A stretch of DNA of 64,000 nucleotides, from NCBI GenBank assembly GCA_028818695.1, contig JAPPNK010000020.1:252632-316631 (forward strand), given 5' to 3'. The notes beneath the pieces are model-generated. The model had not been told where the DNA came from, did no database searches, and saw only the letters and a program-made list of their open reading frames with translations. This document shows, one piece after another, positions 6,687 through 14,423 of this stretch; within the stretch, counting starts at the first letter, position 1; each line of letters opens with the position of its first letter. This stretch comes from Candidatus Poribacteria bacterium. GTDB taxonomy: Bacteria; Poribacteria; WGA-4E; GCA-2687025. The translations under genes were made by a program, and so were the position numbers.

Positions 6687-7820
6687 CTACGACTTAATCC
6701 ACGGGAGGCCGCTTTTTTTCGTCATATAAAACACGCGCGGAGGAACCGTCCGGTCGTCTCGCAAGGCGGCAATCTCGTTCATCGTTTGAAAAATAGAGAC
6801 AGGGTCCGGCAGCGGATTCAACGCGCCCTTGATGATCGGAGTTCGGAATTTCGGCTCGCCGCTTGCGCGAACCAGCAGCGCCTCCGAGACCGTCGGCTGA
6901 CGCCATATGTCCAACAGATAATTCGGCAGCTGAATCTTTGACCAGTCGAGCGGATCGCGCAGCTCCCTTGCGAGTATGCCGTCTGAAACGGAGCTGAGCG
7001 GCGACTCCAGTATCTCAAAGTAGAGAGCTTGTCCGGGCGGGCTATCGAAGAGAACGAGCGCGTCATGCGCCCATCCGAGATTCCAGCTTGTTTTACGAAA
7101 CTGGACGCCGTAGCCGCGCTCAAGAGCCATGCGCGTGAGCTCAACGGACAGCTTCTCTCCGACATCCCACTCTTCGGAGGTCAAGCGCAGGCAGACCGCC
7201 AAGACGACCCCAGACGCGTCTCCCTGGAAAGCTGGGCGCGATGAAATGAAGATGCTCTTTTGGCGCTCCTCTTCAAGCGGCTCCTGAATCGGGGGAAAGT
7301 TGACGGGCGGCGGAGGCTGCGGCTCTCCGCTTTTCTTGTCGAGCATATAGGCGGTCGTCGGATCCTCCATCCATGCTCGTCTTGCGACGATGTCGTCCAG
7401 CGCTTGGTAGATGGACATCGGGCGCGGAAACGGCTCTAGCGCGTCCCGAGCGTTTCCGACCTCGCCGCTGACGCGAACGAAGACAACCGCTTCGATCCAA
7501 GGATGCGCCCAAATATCGAGCAGAAACGACGGGAAGTTCATCTTTTCCCACTCAAAAGGATCCTGAATCTCTTCCGTGATGAGACCGTGGGCGATGATGT
7601 CCGGCGGCGAGGCAAGTACTTCAAAAAGCAGCGTCCTAGACGGACCTCCCATCTGCTCAACGGCGACTTGAGGCGCATCGATATTCCAGCTGACCGCCCC
7701 AAACTGCATCCCGTAGCCGTATCGAATCGCCGACTTGGACAGGTCTATGGAGAGCTGCCGCCGCGCCTTCTCATCAACGCAGTCAGACAGCTTCGCCGCC
7801 GCAAAAAATGTCAAGCTCAT
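6687..7820 (-). CDS. Internally duplicated protein of unknown function
   Basis: This 377-residue soluble protein, with no signal or membrane segment, consists of two copies of a domain of roughly 160 residues (about 10-165 and 210-372). Paired landmarks are RYGYGMQFGAVSWNI with ERGYGVQFRKTSWNL, FPSFLLDIWAHPWIEA with LPNYLLDIWRQPTVSEA, PRPMSIYQALDDI with PDPVSIFQTMNEI, and YMLDKKSGEP with YMTKKSGLPW. A Pro-rich linker joins them. I do not recognise the domain. The aromatic, hydrophobic conserved core suggests a globular binding or pseudo-enzymatic fold. Start: ATG with AAGGA about eleven bases upstream and a good promoter behind it. Confidence 0.8.
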   Translation of the reverse strand: MSLTFFAAAKLSDCVDEKARRQLSIDLSKSAIRYGYGMQFGAVSWNIDAPQVAVEQMGGPSRTLLFEVLASPPDIIAHGLITEEIQDPFEWEKMNFPSFLLDIWAHPWIEAVVFVRVSGEVGNARDALEPFPRPMSIYQALDDIVARRAWMEDPTTAYMLDKKSGEPQPPPPVNFPPIQEPLEEERQKSIFISSRPAFQGDASGVVLAVCLRLTSEEWDVGEKLSVELTRMALERGYGVQFRKTSWNLGWAHDALVLFDSPPGQALYFEILESPLSSVSDGILARELRDPLDWSKIQLPNYLLDIWRQPTVSEALLVRASGEPKFRTPIIKGALNPLPDPVSIFQTMNEIAALRDDRTVPPRVFYMTKKSGLPWIKS

Positions 7821-7849
7821 ACGCCGTCCTTTCCTTATATCGCTGATTG

Positions 7850-7878
7850 ATCATAACGTCTGCGCATCTCAACGGCAA
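7850..7878 (-). promoter_or_regulatory. Promoter of the duplicated-domain protein
   Basis: On the minus strand TTGCCG (7878-7873), 17 bases, then TATGAT (7855-7850), about 30 bases before the start codon. It shares the TTGC-type -35 seen at several other genes here. Confidence 0.5.
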
Positions 7879-7900
7879 TCTTCAATTTCCGACCTTAAGG

Positions 7901-8024
7901 CTTTAGCTGGGTCATGTTGGCGGGCGGATGCGGACGATTTCTGCGGCGTCTCTAGATTCCCGCTTGCGCGGGAATGACGGCCTGGTTGGCGGAGCCTTTT
8001 CCCCATAAATAGAGAGATCATTCC
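7901..8024 (-). repeat. Dispersed non-autonomous repeat, reversed partial copy
   Basis: Compared with the full copies at 24353 and 50615 this one is inverted: CTTTAGCTGGGTCATG is a degraded right end, ATTCCCGC-TTGC-GCGGGAAT is the central hairpin (about 7956-7975), and CGGCCTGGTTGGCGG followed by ATAGAGAGATCATTC is the left arm. The left terminal repeat is missing. Its edge abuts the promoter of the gene at 8063. Confidence 0.65.
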
Positions 8025-8027
8025 TGT

Positions 8028-8056
8028 TTGCGTTTCCCGCTCTGTTGGTTTATTAT
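8028..8056 (+). promoter_or_regulatory. Promoter giving a probably leaderless message
   Basis: TTGCGT (8028-8033), 17 bases, TATTAT (8051-8056). Transcription should begin about six or seven bases later, at or next to the ATG at 8063, so there would be no room for a ribosome site. The downstream gene indeed has none. Confidence 0.5.
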
Positions 8057-8062
8057 GTAGGT

Positions 8063-8506
8063 ATGGATAGGAAAAACGACATACGGCGCATGTGGCTCAG
8101 TTTTGCGTTGGCGCTGACAGCCGGTTTTTTGGCGGTTGCGGCGTTGGCCGGCTTGGGGCTTGTTGCGTTGTTTGCGGCGCGCGTTCTGGGTCCTGGGGCG
8201 GTTCCGCAGGCGCTTGCCGCCTTCGCCGTGATCGCCGCCAGCGTCGCTCTCGGCGCGGCGTGCGGTACCTTCGCCAACGGTAAAACCTTGCGCGAGGGGC
8301 GCATTCTCGCCGTCTTGATCGTCGGGTCGTCGTTCATCGGAGCGGCCGCCGGCGCGCTCGCATATGCGACGCATGGGCTTGGACTCATCGCCCTGGCGGG
8401 TCTGCTTGGGACGGCGGGGGCGGTCGTCTCCGCGCGCGCCTCTTCCGCCTTTCACCGATGGATCGACCGCGCCTCCGCGAAACTGCCTCCAGAAAACAGA
8501 TGCTGA
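8063..8506 (+). CDS. Small four-helix membrane protein, unknown function
   Basis: This 147-residue protein is Ala-, Gly- and Leu-rich with four predicted membrane helices (about 11-39, 49-70, 80-101 and 106-125). A short positive N-terminus (MDRKNDIRRM) and an Arg-containing tail favour both ends inside. There are no charged residues in the helices and no recognisable motif, so I give no function. I chose ATG 8063 over ATG 8045 because the promoter places the transcript start there. Its stop overlaps the ATG of the next PhyH gene (ATGCTGA), suggesting coupled translation. Confidence 0.65.
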   Translation: MDRKNDIRRMWLSFALALTAGFLAVAALAGLGLVALFAARVLGPGAVPQALAAFAVIAASVALGAACGTFANGKTLREGRILAVLIVGSSFIGAAAGALAYATHGLGLIALAGLLGTAGAVVSARASSAFHRWIDRASAKLPPENRC

Positions 8507-9378
8507 CAGCCGAGCAGATTGAGAGCTACAAACGGCGCGGATATGTTGTCGCGCGCGGCGTCTTTAGCCAAAAAGAGATCGAAGAGCTGCGGCGAGTCGC
8601 AGACGAGTTTGTTGAACGCTCCCGCTCCGCCGTTGACCATACCGAGTTTTTCGACCTGGAGCCGAGCCATACCGCCGATCATCCGCGCCTGCGCCGACTC
8701 AAAAATCCTGTACGCGCCCATCCTGTCTTTGACGCCGCTCTGCGTCATGCGCCGCTTCTGGACATCGTTGAGCAGCTGATCGGCCCTGGCGTACGATTCA
8801 ACGGGGACAAGTTGAATATGAAATCAGGCGGGTACGGCAGCCCTGTAGAGTGGCATCAGGACTGGGCGTTTTATCCGCACACGCATGACGGCCTGCTCGC
8901 CGCCGGCGTCGCGCTAGACGACATGACGCTTGAAAACGGCTGCCTGCTGATGGTCCCAGGGTCGCACAAAGGACCTGTGTACGATCATCATCAGGACGGC
9001 GTCTTCATCGGCGCCGTGACAGACCCGCGCTTTGACCCCGCCGCTGAAACGATCGACTCTATTCAGATGCGCGCCGGGAGCGTCTCTCTGCATCATGTCC
9101 GCGCTGTTCATGGTTCGGCGCCGAACCGTTCCTCGTCTCCGCGCCGTTTGCTTCTGTTTCAATATGCGGCGATGGACGCTTGGCCGCTGCTGGGAATCGA
9201 AAGCTGGAAGGCGTTTCAGGACACGATACTGCGGGGCGAGCCGGTATGGGAGCCGCACATGGAGAATGTTCCGACGCGCATTCCGCTTCCGCCGCCTCCC
9301 CGCGCCGGATCGATCTATGAAATTCAAACGCAATTGAGCGACAGCTTGCGCGTATTAAGCAATCACAGCGGCGGATGA
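8500..9378 (+). CDS. Phytanoyl-CoA dioxygenase (PhyH) family protein 2
   Basis: A predicted Fe(II)/2-oxoglutarate oxygenase of 292 residues. H119-Q-D121 (EWHQDWAFYPH) and H204 (RAVHGS) supply the metal ligands; R215/R216 is the probable 2-oxoglutarate-binding position. DDMTLENGCLLMVPGSHKG is the usual cupin-core signature. The start is ATG 8500 (MLTAEQIESYKRRGYVV), which matches the family N-terminus; an upstream in-frame ATG at 8458 would lie inside the previous gene. It follows that membrane-protein gene with overlap and is followed at 14 bases by the GH2 gene. The neighbourhood suggests carbohydrate or sulfated-glycan metabolism, but substrate is unknown. Confidence 0.88.
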   Translation: MLTAEQIESYKRRGYVVARGVFSQKEIEELRRVADEFVERSRSAVDHTEFFDLEPSHTADHPRLRRLKNPVRAHPVFDAALRHAPLLDIVEQLIGPGVRFNGDKLNMKSGGYGSPVEWHQDWAFYPHTHDGLLAAGVALDDMTLENGCLLMVPGSHKGPVYDHHQDGVFIGAVTDPRFDPAAETIDSIQMRAGSVSLHHVRAVHGSAPNRSSSPRRLLLFQYAAMDAWPLLGIESWKAFQDTILRGEPVWEPHMENVPTRIPLPPPPRAGSIYEIQTQLSDSLRVLSNHSGG

Positions 9379-9392
9379 CCTGAAAGAATAAC

Positions 9393-12152
9393 ATGTCCGA
9401 GCGTCTTCTCAGCGGACCCGACTGGCTGCAGTATCTAGATTCAAAGAACGAAGGGCGCCGGCAAGGTTGGATGCATGAGCCGCATCCGGACGCTGTCGAG
9501 TCGGCCGTTCCGAGCTGCATTGAAGAAACCTTTCCGAACGCCGGGCAGGTCTCATGGCACTGGAAGCGTTTCGATCAGGACTCCCTGTCTGAGCAAAATC
9601 GATTCTTTCTTCAATTTGACGGCGTCGATTTTTTTGCGGAGGCGTGGCTGAACGGCCGCTATCTGGGCGGCAGCGAAAGCGCAAACCTTCCGTTCTCCTT
9701 TGACGCAACAGCGGCTCTCCAGAGGGGAGAAAATCTTCTGGCGGCGCGTCTTGTCAAGGCAGAACCCATCGGACAAGGCGGCGCGGGCGGCAAGCAGCTT
9801 AACTACGGCGGAATACTCCAAGATGTGCGCCTTGTCAGCAAGCGCCGGCAGTGGATTGAAGACGCATTCATACGCCCCAACCCGTCCGACTCTTCCATCG
9901 ATGTTTGGGTTGAAATTGGAGGCGGAGGCGGGATTCATGAACCGCTCACCTTGGAAGCGACCGTGTCGCCCGACTTTCCTGAAACAGGCCTTCCAGTCGC
10001 CCGCGCGCGCGGAGTTGCCGAAACCGGCGTCGGAAAGCAGACCTGTCGACTCAGCCTTTTCCTTCCGACTGCGCATTTGCGCCTCTGGGAAATCCACGAC
10101 GCCTTTCTCTACAGGCTCAACATTGCGCTCATGCGCGGCAGCGAAATATACGACCTGTGGACAGACCGTTTCGGGATGCGCGAATTTGGATTCGATGGAT
10201 CGCACATCACCTTGAACGGTCGGCCGCTGCTGCTGCGCGCGCTGCTATACCGGCAGGTGTGGCCTGTGACCGTCGCCCGCCCTTTCAGCGTCATGGCTGA
10301 ACGGGATATTGAGATGGCGCGGAAGGCGGGCGCGAATGCGATCTGCGCTTACAGCAAATCTCCCAGCAAGGCGACGCTGGACGCATGCGACGAGCAGGGG
10401 GTCATGGTTCAGGTGGAAACATTGGCAGCGTCCCATTTAAACCAAGGAAGCGCCGCCGCGCGCGCCCGTCGACTAGAGGAGCTGATGACGCGCCAGGTGA
10501 AACGCGACCGCAACCGCGCCTCGGCGCTCTGGTGGCGCTGTTTGAACGAAAACGGGGGAGAGCTGCTCGCCTATGCGACGCAGCAGGTCATGCCGAAACT
10601 GCGCGCGTTAGACCCGACGCGCATGATCGTGAACGCGAACAGCGGGGACCCAGAAGAGCGCGTCCAGTGGCTTCCCAACGAACCTGCGCCCAAACGGCAG
10701 TTCCATCAGCTTCGTCTGAACCGCGACGAAGACAGCGGGATGGAGCCTCTTGAAAGCCTGCGCGGACGAAAGCTCATGGAGCCGGCAGATTCCGACGCCC
10801 TGCCGTTTTACTTGAGCGAATGGGGGGCGCCGTCGCACGGTTCGGAGTGGGACGAGCTGTTGGCAAATTACGCCGCATACGACCTTCGCCTCGCCGATTT
10901 GGAGGCTTTCCGCGCCGTCGTCAATCATCACCGCGACCAGTATGCGCTGCATCAAATGGAGGAGCGCGGCTTCCCGACCTTCAACGCCTTTCTCACCGCA
11001 GGCAAGCTGGCGGCGGCGAAACGGTATGAGGAGTATCTGACCGCCCTATGGGGCAATCCGCGCGCGCTGGGACACTGCCTTGCGTCGCTGGAGGACAGCG
11101 GTTACGAGTTCTCCGGCGTGGTGGACATATGGCGGCGGCCGAAGGTTGGAGCCTTTCAAAAAATACGCGAGATGAACTCCAAATCGATGCTGAACGTCGA
11201 CTGGCAGCCGCGCTCGCTTTACATCAACGACCCGCTCAACATGGACATCGCGCTTGTGAATGAGCAGGCGGTGGAGCCGGGGGAGTATGTTCTCACGCTG
11301 AGCCTGCAGGCAGCCGACCAGACGACCTTGTGGCGGCTGAACGAAAACGTGCGCGTCACGGGAGAGCTGATTCAACCGCTCTTTGCCGATTCGCTCCCCG
11401 GCAGCTCATCGGGAGGACCGCACCGCCTCACTGCGCAGATACGCAAACTAGACGACGGGGAGAATATGCCGGCCGCCGTGCGCGTGCGCTCCATGACGAT
11501 CTATCCGCGCGAACTGGAACCGGCGCAAACGCCTGACCGACTCGTCGTCTGGGAAGAGAACGGCGAGCTGACGCAGCTGTTGAAACGCGCCGGGGCGTCC
11601 GTCCGCTCCTTGACATCTCTCGACGATGTTCAATACGCAGACGTTGCCGCTGTCTCAAAACGAACGCTGAAACCGAACGAAATGCCGATCTGGAATGCGC
11701 TGTTGAAGCGATGGAGAAACGGCGCTGCGCTTGTCGTCCTTGACCGCCGGCTCTTTGCGGACGAACAGGATTCGACAGCGCGGCTGCCTGAAATGGACGG
11801 ATGGAAGCCGCCTCTGCGCGCGCTTCCGAGAGACTTTGGCGCCGCGCGGTTTATTCTACGCCATCCGATTTTTGACGGGCTGCCCCAAGGATGCGCCGTC
11901 GGTTCGACCGACGTTTACGCGCGCGTCTGCCCCGTCGACAGCTGGGAAATACACAGCCGGCCCTCCTCCGTCGAATGTGAAACAGCTGCGCTGTATGCGG
12001 ACATTGGACGTCTGGATCCGTACGCCGCGGATGTCTGCATTCTGCGAAACGGAACGGCGCAGATGACGCTAACGACATTCAACCTTGTCGACCATCTGAA
12101 CGCCGACCCCGCCGCCGACAGGCTCGCGCTCAATATGATGACGGCTTTCTAA
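9393..12152 (+). CDS. Glycoside hydrolase family 2-like protein
   Basis: This 919-residue protein has the GH2 layout. A jelly-roll sugar-binding domain spans about 40-150 (FFLQFDGVDFFAEAWLNG, then GENLLAARL), followed by an immunoglobulin-like domain (about 160-265) and a TIM barrel (about 270-560). The acid/base is E386 in WRCLNENGG, and the nucleophile candidate is E476 in YLSEWGAP. Extra C-terminal domains (about 600-919) include a ThuA/trimerisation-like alpha/beta segment. There is no signal peptide, so it acts on imported oligosaccharides in the cytoplasm. In many GH2 enzymes the motif is NE within a longer, better conserved block; here it is divergent, so beta-galactosidase, mannosidase or glucuronidase specificity cannot be assigned. 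It lies between PhyH 2 and an HTH-methyltransferase. Confidence 0.72.
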   Translation: MSERLLSGPDWLQYLDSKNEGRRQGWMHEPHPDAVESAVPSCIEETFPNAGQVSWHWKRFDQDSLSEQNRFFLQFDGVDFFAEAWLNGRYLGGSESANLPFSFDATAALQRGENLLAARLVKAEPIGQGGAGGKQLNYGGILQDVRLVSKRRQWIEDAFIRPNPSDSSIDVWVEIGGGGGIHEPLTLEATVSPDFPETGLPVARARGVAETGVGKQTCRLSLFLPTAHLRLWEIHDAFLYRLNIALMRGSEIYDLWTDRFGMREFGFDGSHITLNGRPLLLRALLYRQVWPVTVARPFSVMAERDIEMARKAGANAICAYSKSPSKATLDACDEQGVMVQVETLAASHLNQGSAAARARRLEELMTRQVKRDRNRASALWWRCLNENGGELLAYATQQVMPKLRALDPTRMIVNANSGDPEERVQWLPNEPAPKRQFHQLRLNRDEDSGMEPLESLRGRKLMEPADSDALPFYLSEWGAPSHGSEWDELLANYAAYDLRLADLEAFRAVVNHHRDQYALHQMEERGFPTFNAFLTAGKLAAAKRYEEYLTALWGNPRALGHCLASLEDSGYEFSGVVDIWRRPKVGAFQKIREMNSKSMLNVDWQPRSLYINDPLNMDIALVNEQAVEPGEYVLTLSLQAADQTTLWRLNENVRVTGELIQPLFADSLPGSSSGGPHRLTAQIRKLDDGENMPAAVRVRSMTIYPRELEPAQTPDRLVVWEENGELTQLLKRAGASVRSLTSLDDVQYADVAAVSKRTLKPNEMPIWNALLKRWRNGAALVVLDRRLFADEQDSTARLPEMDGWKPPLRALPRDFGAARFILRHPIFDGLPQGCAVGSTDVYARVCPVDSWEIHSRPSSVECETAALYADIGRLDPYAADVCILRNGTAQMTLTTFNLVDHLNADPAADRLALNMMTAF

Positions 12153-12153
12153 A

Positions 12154-13272
12154 ATGCGCAACAAACAGCCCGACAGCCTTTTTTCGACCGAGACAGAGCA
12201 TCTTTTCCGAGAGGCGCGAAGGCGCATGTCGCTCCAAGAGATCGCCGACTGGATCGGGCTGCATGTCAACACCGTCAAGCGATGGGAGGAGACGGGAACC
12301 GTTCCTTCTGCCTACGAGGGCGATTTTCTGCGGATGAGCGGCAGAGACGGAAACGCCAGCCCGACCGGCGACCATGTGCGCGACAAGGATCAGTTTTACA
12401 CAAAGCCTGAAACGGCGCGGCGTTGTTACGCTTGGCTGCGGGAGGCGGCGCAAACGCTTGAGATCGATCTCGGCGAGTACTGGCATATTGAGCCGTCCGC
12501 CGGGGGAGGCGTCTTTTACAACCTCATGCCGGCGGACAGGCGGATTGGCGTCGACATAGACCCGCGGGGCGTTTGCGCCGATGAGCTGATTCAAACCGAC
12601 TATTTGCGGTGGCGTCCTGAGATCTCGGGGAAACGGCATATCGTATTCGGCAATCCGCCGTTCGGGTTGCGGGGTCATCTGGCGCTGCAGTTCATCAACC
12701 ATTCTGTTGATTTTGCCGATTTGACCGCTTTTGTGCTGCCGCAGCTGTTTGAATCGGACGGCAAAGGCGTTCCCGCCAAGAGAGTCGACCCGCGGTATCG
12801 GCGCGTCCTGTCGAAGCGGCTGCCCGCCGATTCGTTTGTTACAAGCGGCGGGCGCGAGGTGAGCGTCAGCGCCATTTTTCAGGTCTGGAGCAAGGTGAAC
12901 CTAGACAGGCTGCCGCGCGAAGAAGCGCTGACCTGCTCGGCGTATGCGTCGGTCTATTCGCTCTCGGACGGCGGAACGCCCGCCTCAACGCGCAACAAGA
13001 AGATGCTGTATCGGTGCGACGTCTATCTCCCGTCCACCTGTTTCACCGGCATGCGCGCCTATGAGTCGTTTGAAGAGCTGCCGCACCGGCGGGGGTACGG
13101 CGTCGTCTTTCATCGAGAAAAAGAGACGCTGCGCGCGCTGCTGCTGTCGCATGACTGGGAAAAGACAGCGTTTTACTCTACGAACGGGGCGTTGAATCTG
13201 CGGACAAGCTTGATTCAGAAGGTGATGACGTCGGCCGGTTTTTATGACCGCGCTGATAAGATGCGCCGCTGA
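12154..13272 (+). CDS. HTH-fused adenine-specific DNA methyltransferase
   Basis: A 372-residue protein. An N-terminal helix-turn-helix (about 25-47, SLQEIADWIGLHVNTVKRWEE) is followed by DKDQFYTKPETARRCYAWL, an entry motif of orphan N6-adenine methyltransferases. The SAM-binding motif I is EPSAGGG (113-119), with an acidic GVDIDPR strand end. The catalytic motif IV is NPPF (167-170), the form used by N6-adenine enzymes. No endonuclease is adjacent. The HTH could give site choice or autoregulation. It begins two bases after the GH2 stop, so it is probably co-transcribed with genes that have nothing to do with DNA modification. The C-terminal half (about 200-372) is not recognised and may hold target recognition. 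Confidence 0.78.
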   Translation: MRNKQPDSLFSTETEHLFREARRRMSLQEIADWIGLHVNTVKRWEETGTVPSAYEGDFLRMSGRDGNASPTGDHVRDKDQFYTKPETARRCYAWLREAAQTLEIDLGEYWHIEPSAGGGVFYNLMPADRRIGVDIDPRGVCADELIQTDYLRWRPEISGKRHIVFGNPPFGLRGHLALQFINHSVDFADLTAFVLPQLFESDGKGVPAKRVDPRYRRVLSKRLPADSFVTSGGREVSVSAIFQVWSKVNLDRLPREEALTCSAYASVYSLSDGGTPASTRNKKMLYRCDVYLPSTCFTGMRAYESFEELPHRRGYGVVFHREKETLRALLLSHDWEKTAFYSTNGALNLRTSLIQKVMTSAGFYDRADKMRR

Positions 13273-13321
13273 CCGTGATTCTTTTTTAATGATCGCTCTC
13301 GCTTATAGGCGCCGCGAACGA

Positions 13322-13350
13322 TTGCGCGGAGCGGCGCGTTCGTATAAGAT
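13322..13350 (+). promoter_or_regulatory. Promoter of PhyH gene 3
   Basis: TTGCGC (13322-13327), 17 bases, TAAGAT (13345-13350); an overlapping TATAAG at 13343 gives a 15-base spacer. The start codon lies 33 bases downstream with GAGGA before it. Confidence 0.45.
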
Positions 13351-13382
13351 GAACGCAAATGAGCGCATATGAGGAACCAGCC

Positions 13383-14423
13383 ATGAACGCGAGATTTAAC
13401 GAGCTGCGCGTCTCCAACGATGTTCTGAACGACCCGCCCGAACTTCGGCGGCGCATGAACGCCGAGGGGTACCTTTTCTTCAAACGGCTTCACAACGTCG
13501 ACCAGCTGCGCGAGTTGCGCCTGCGTATGATGACGCGCATTCAAAACGGCGGATGGCTCCTGCCCGACACCGACCCGATGGACGGGATCGCCGATCCTTC
13601 AAAGGCATGCACAGAAGGCGATCTCGAGTATACGGACGTCTACCATGATGTGTATAAGCTGGAGGCGTTTCACCGGTCGGCGCACTGGCCGGAGGTGATG
13701 GATGCCATCGAAAAGATCGTCGGCGGGCCGGCGCTGCCGCATCCGCAGAAGGTGGCGCGGCTTTGGTTCCCGCAATTCACCCAGCATACGACCCCTGCGC
13801 ACCAAGATTTTGTCCATTTTCAGGGCAACTTTGAAACGTACACCGCCTGGTCGCCGGTCGGCGACTGCCCGATTGATCTCGGCGGGCTTGCCGTTCTGCC
13901 GGGGTCTCACAAGGTCGGTCGAGTCTTGGACCACCGTTTCTCGCTTGGGGCGGGGCAGCTGAAATTGACCGGCGAAGATGAAACGGGCGATTGGACGACG
14001 ACCGACTACGAGATCGGCGACGCGCTCATCTTTCCCGCGCTCACGGTGCATCGCGCGCTGCCGAATTTGACGGAAGACCGGCTGCGGTTATCGCTTGACA
14101 ATCGATACCAGGCGAAGGAGGCGACCATCTCCGAGCATGTCTTAACGCCGCATCTGGACAGCTACAACCCTCTCACATGGGAGGAGGTGTATGCGGATTG
14201 GGAGTCGGAAGAGCTGAAATACTACTGGAAAGGCGCCGGGGCGACGGTGATTCCAAAGGACAACCGTTACGCTCAAAAAGGATTCCAGGACGCTGTTGAG
14301 CTGGCGAAACGGGGGGACGAGGGGGCGCAGCTCCATCTGCGGCGCGCCGTTTTGAAAGACCCGAACTCGGAGGAGGGCAAAGCCGCGCGCGCTGTCTTAG
14401 AGCAGATCGGGGTCGAGATTTGA
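13383..14423 (+). CDS. Phytanoyl-CoA dioxygenase (PhyH) family protein 3
   Basis: A 346-residue Fe(II)/2-oxoglutarate oxygenase. H140-Q-D142 (PAHQDFVHFQ) and H223 (TVHRALPN) are the metal ligands, with R233 or R235 for 2-oxoglutarate. It is longer than PhyH 1 and 2: a C-terminal extension of about 80 residues ends in a helical segment (QKGFQDAVELAKRGDEGAQ). I start at ATG 13383, preceded by GAGGA, rather than ATG 13359. It overlaps the following sulfatase by four bases (TTGA), so the two are translationally coupled. An oxygenase paired with sulfatases suggests work on a sulfated organic compound, possibly oxidative opening before or after desulfation; that is inference. Confidence 0.87.
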   Translation: MNARFNELRVSNDVLNDPPELRRRMNAEGYLFFKRLHNVDQLRELRLRMMTRIQNGGWLLPDTDPMDGIADPSKACTEGDLEYTDVYHDVYKLEAFHRSAHWPEVMDAIEKIVGGPALPHPQKVARLWFPQFTQHTTPAHQDFVHFQGNFETYTAWSPVGDCPIDLGGLAVLPGSHKVGRVLDHRFSLGAGQLKLTGEDETGDWTTTDYEIGDALIFPALTVHRALPNLTEDRLRLSLDNRYQAKEATISEHVLTPHLDSYNPLTWEEVYADWESEELKYYWKGAGATVIPKDNRYAQKGFQDAVELAKRGDEGAQLHLRRAVLKDPNSEEGKAARAVLEQIGVEI

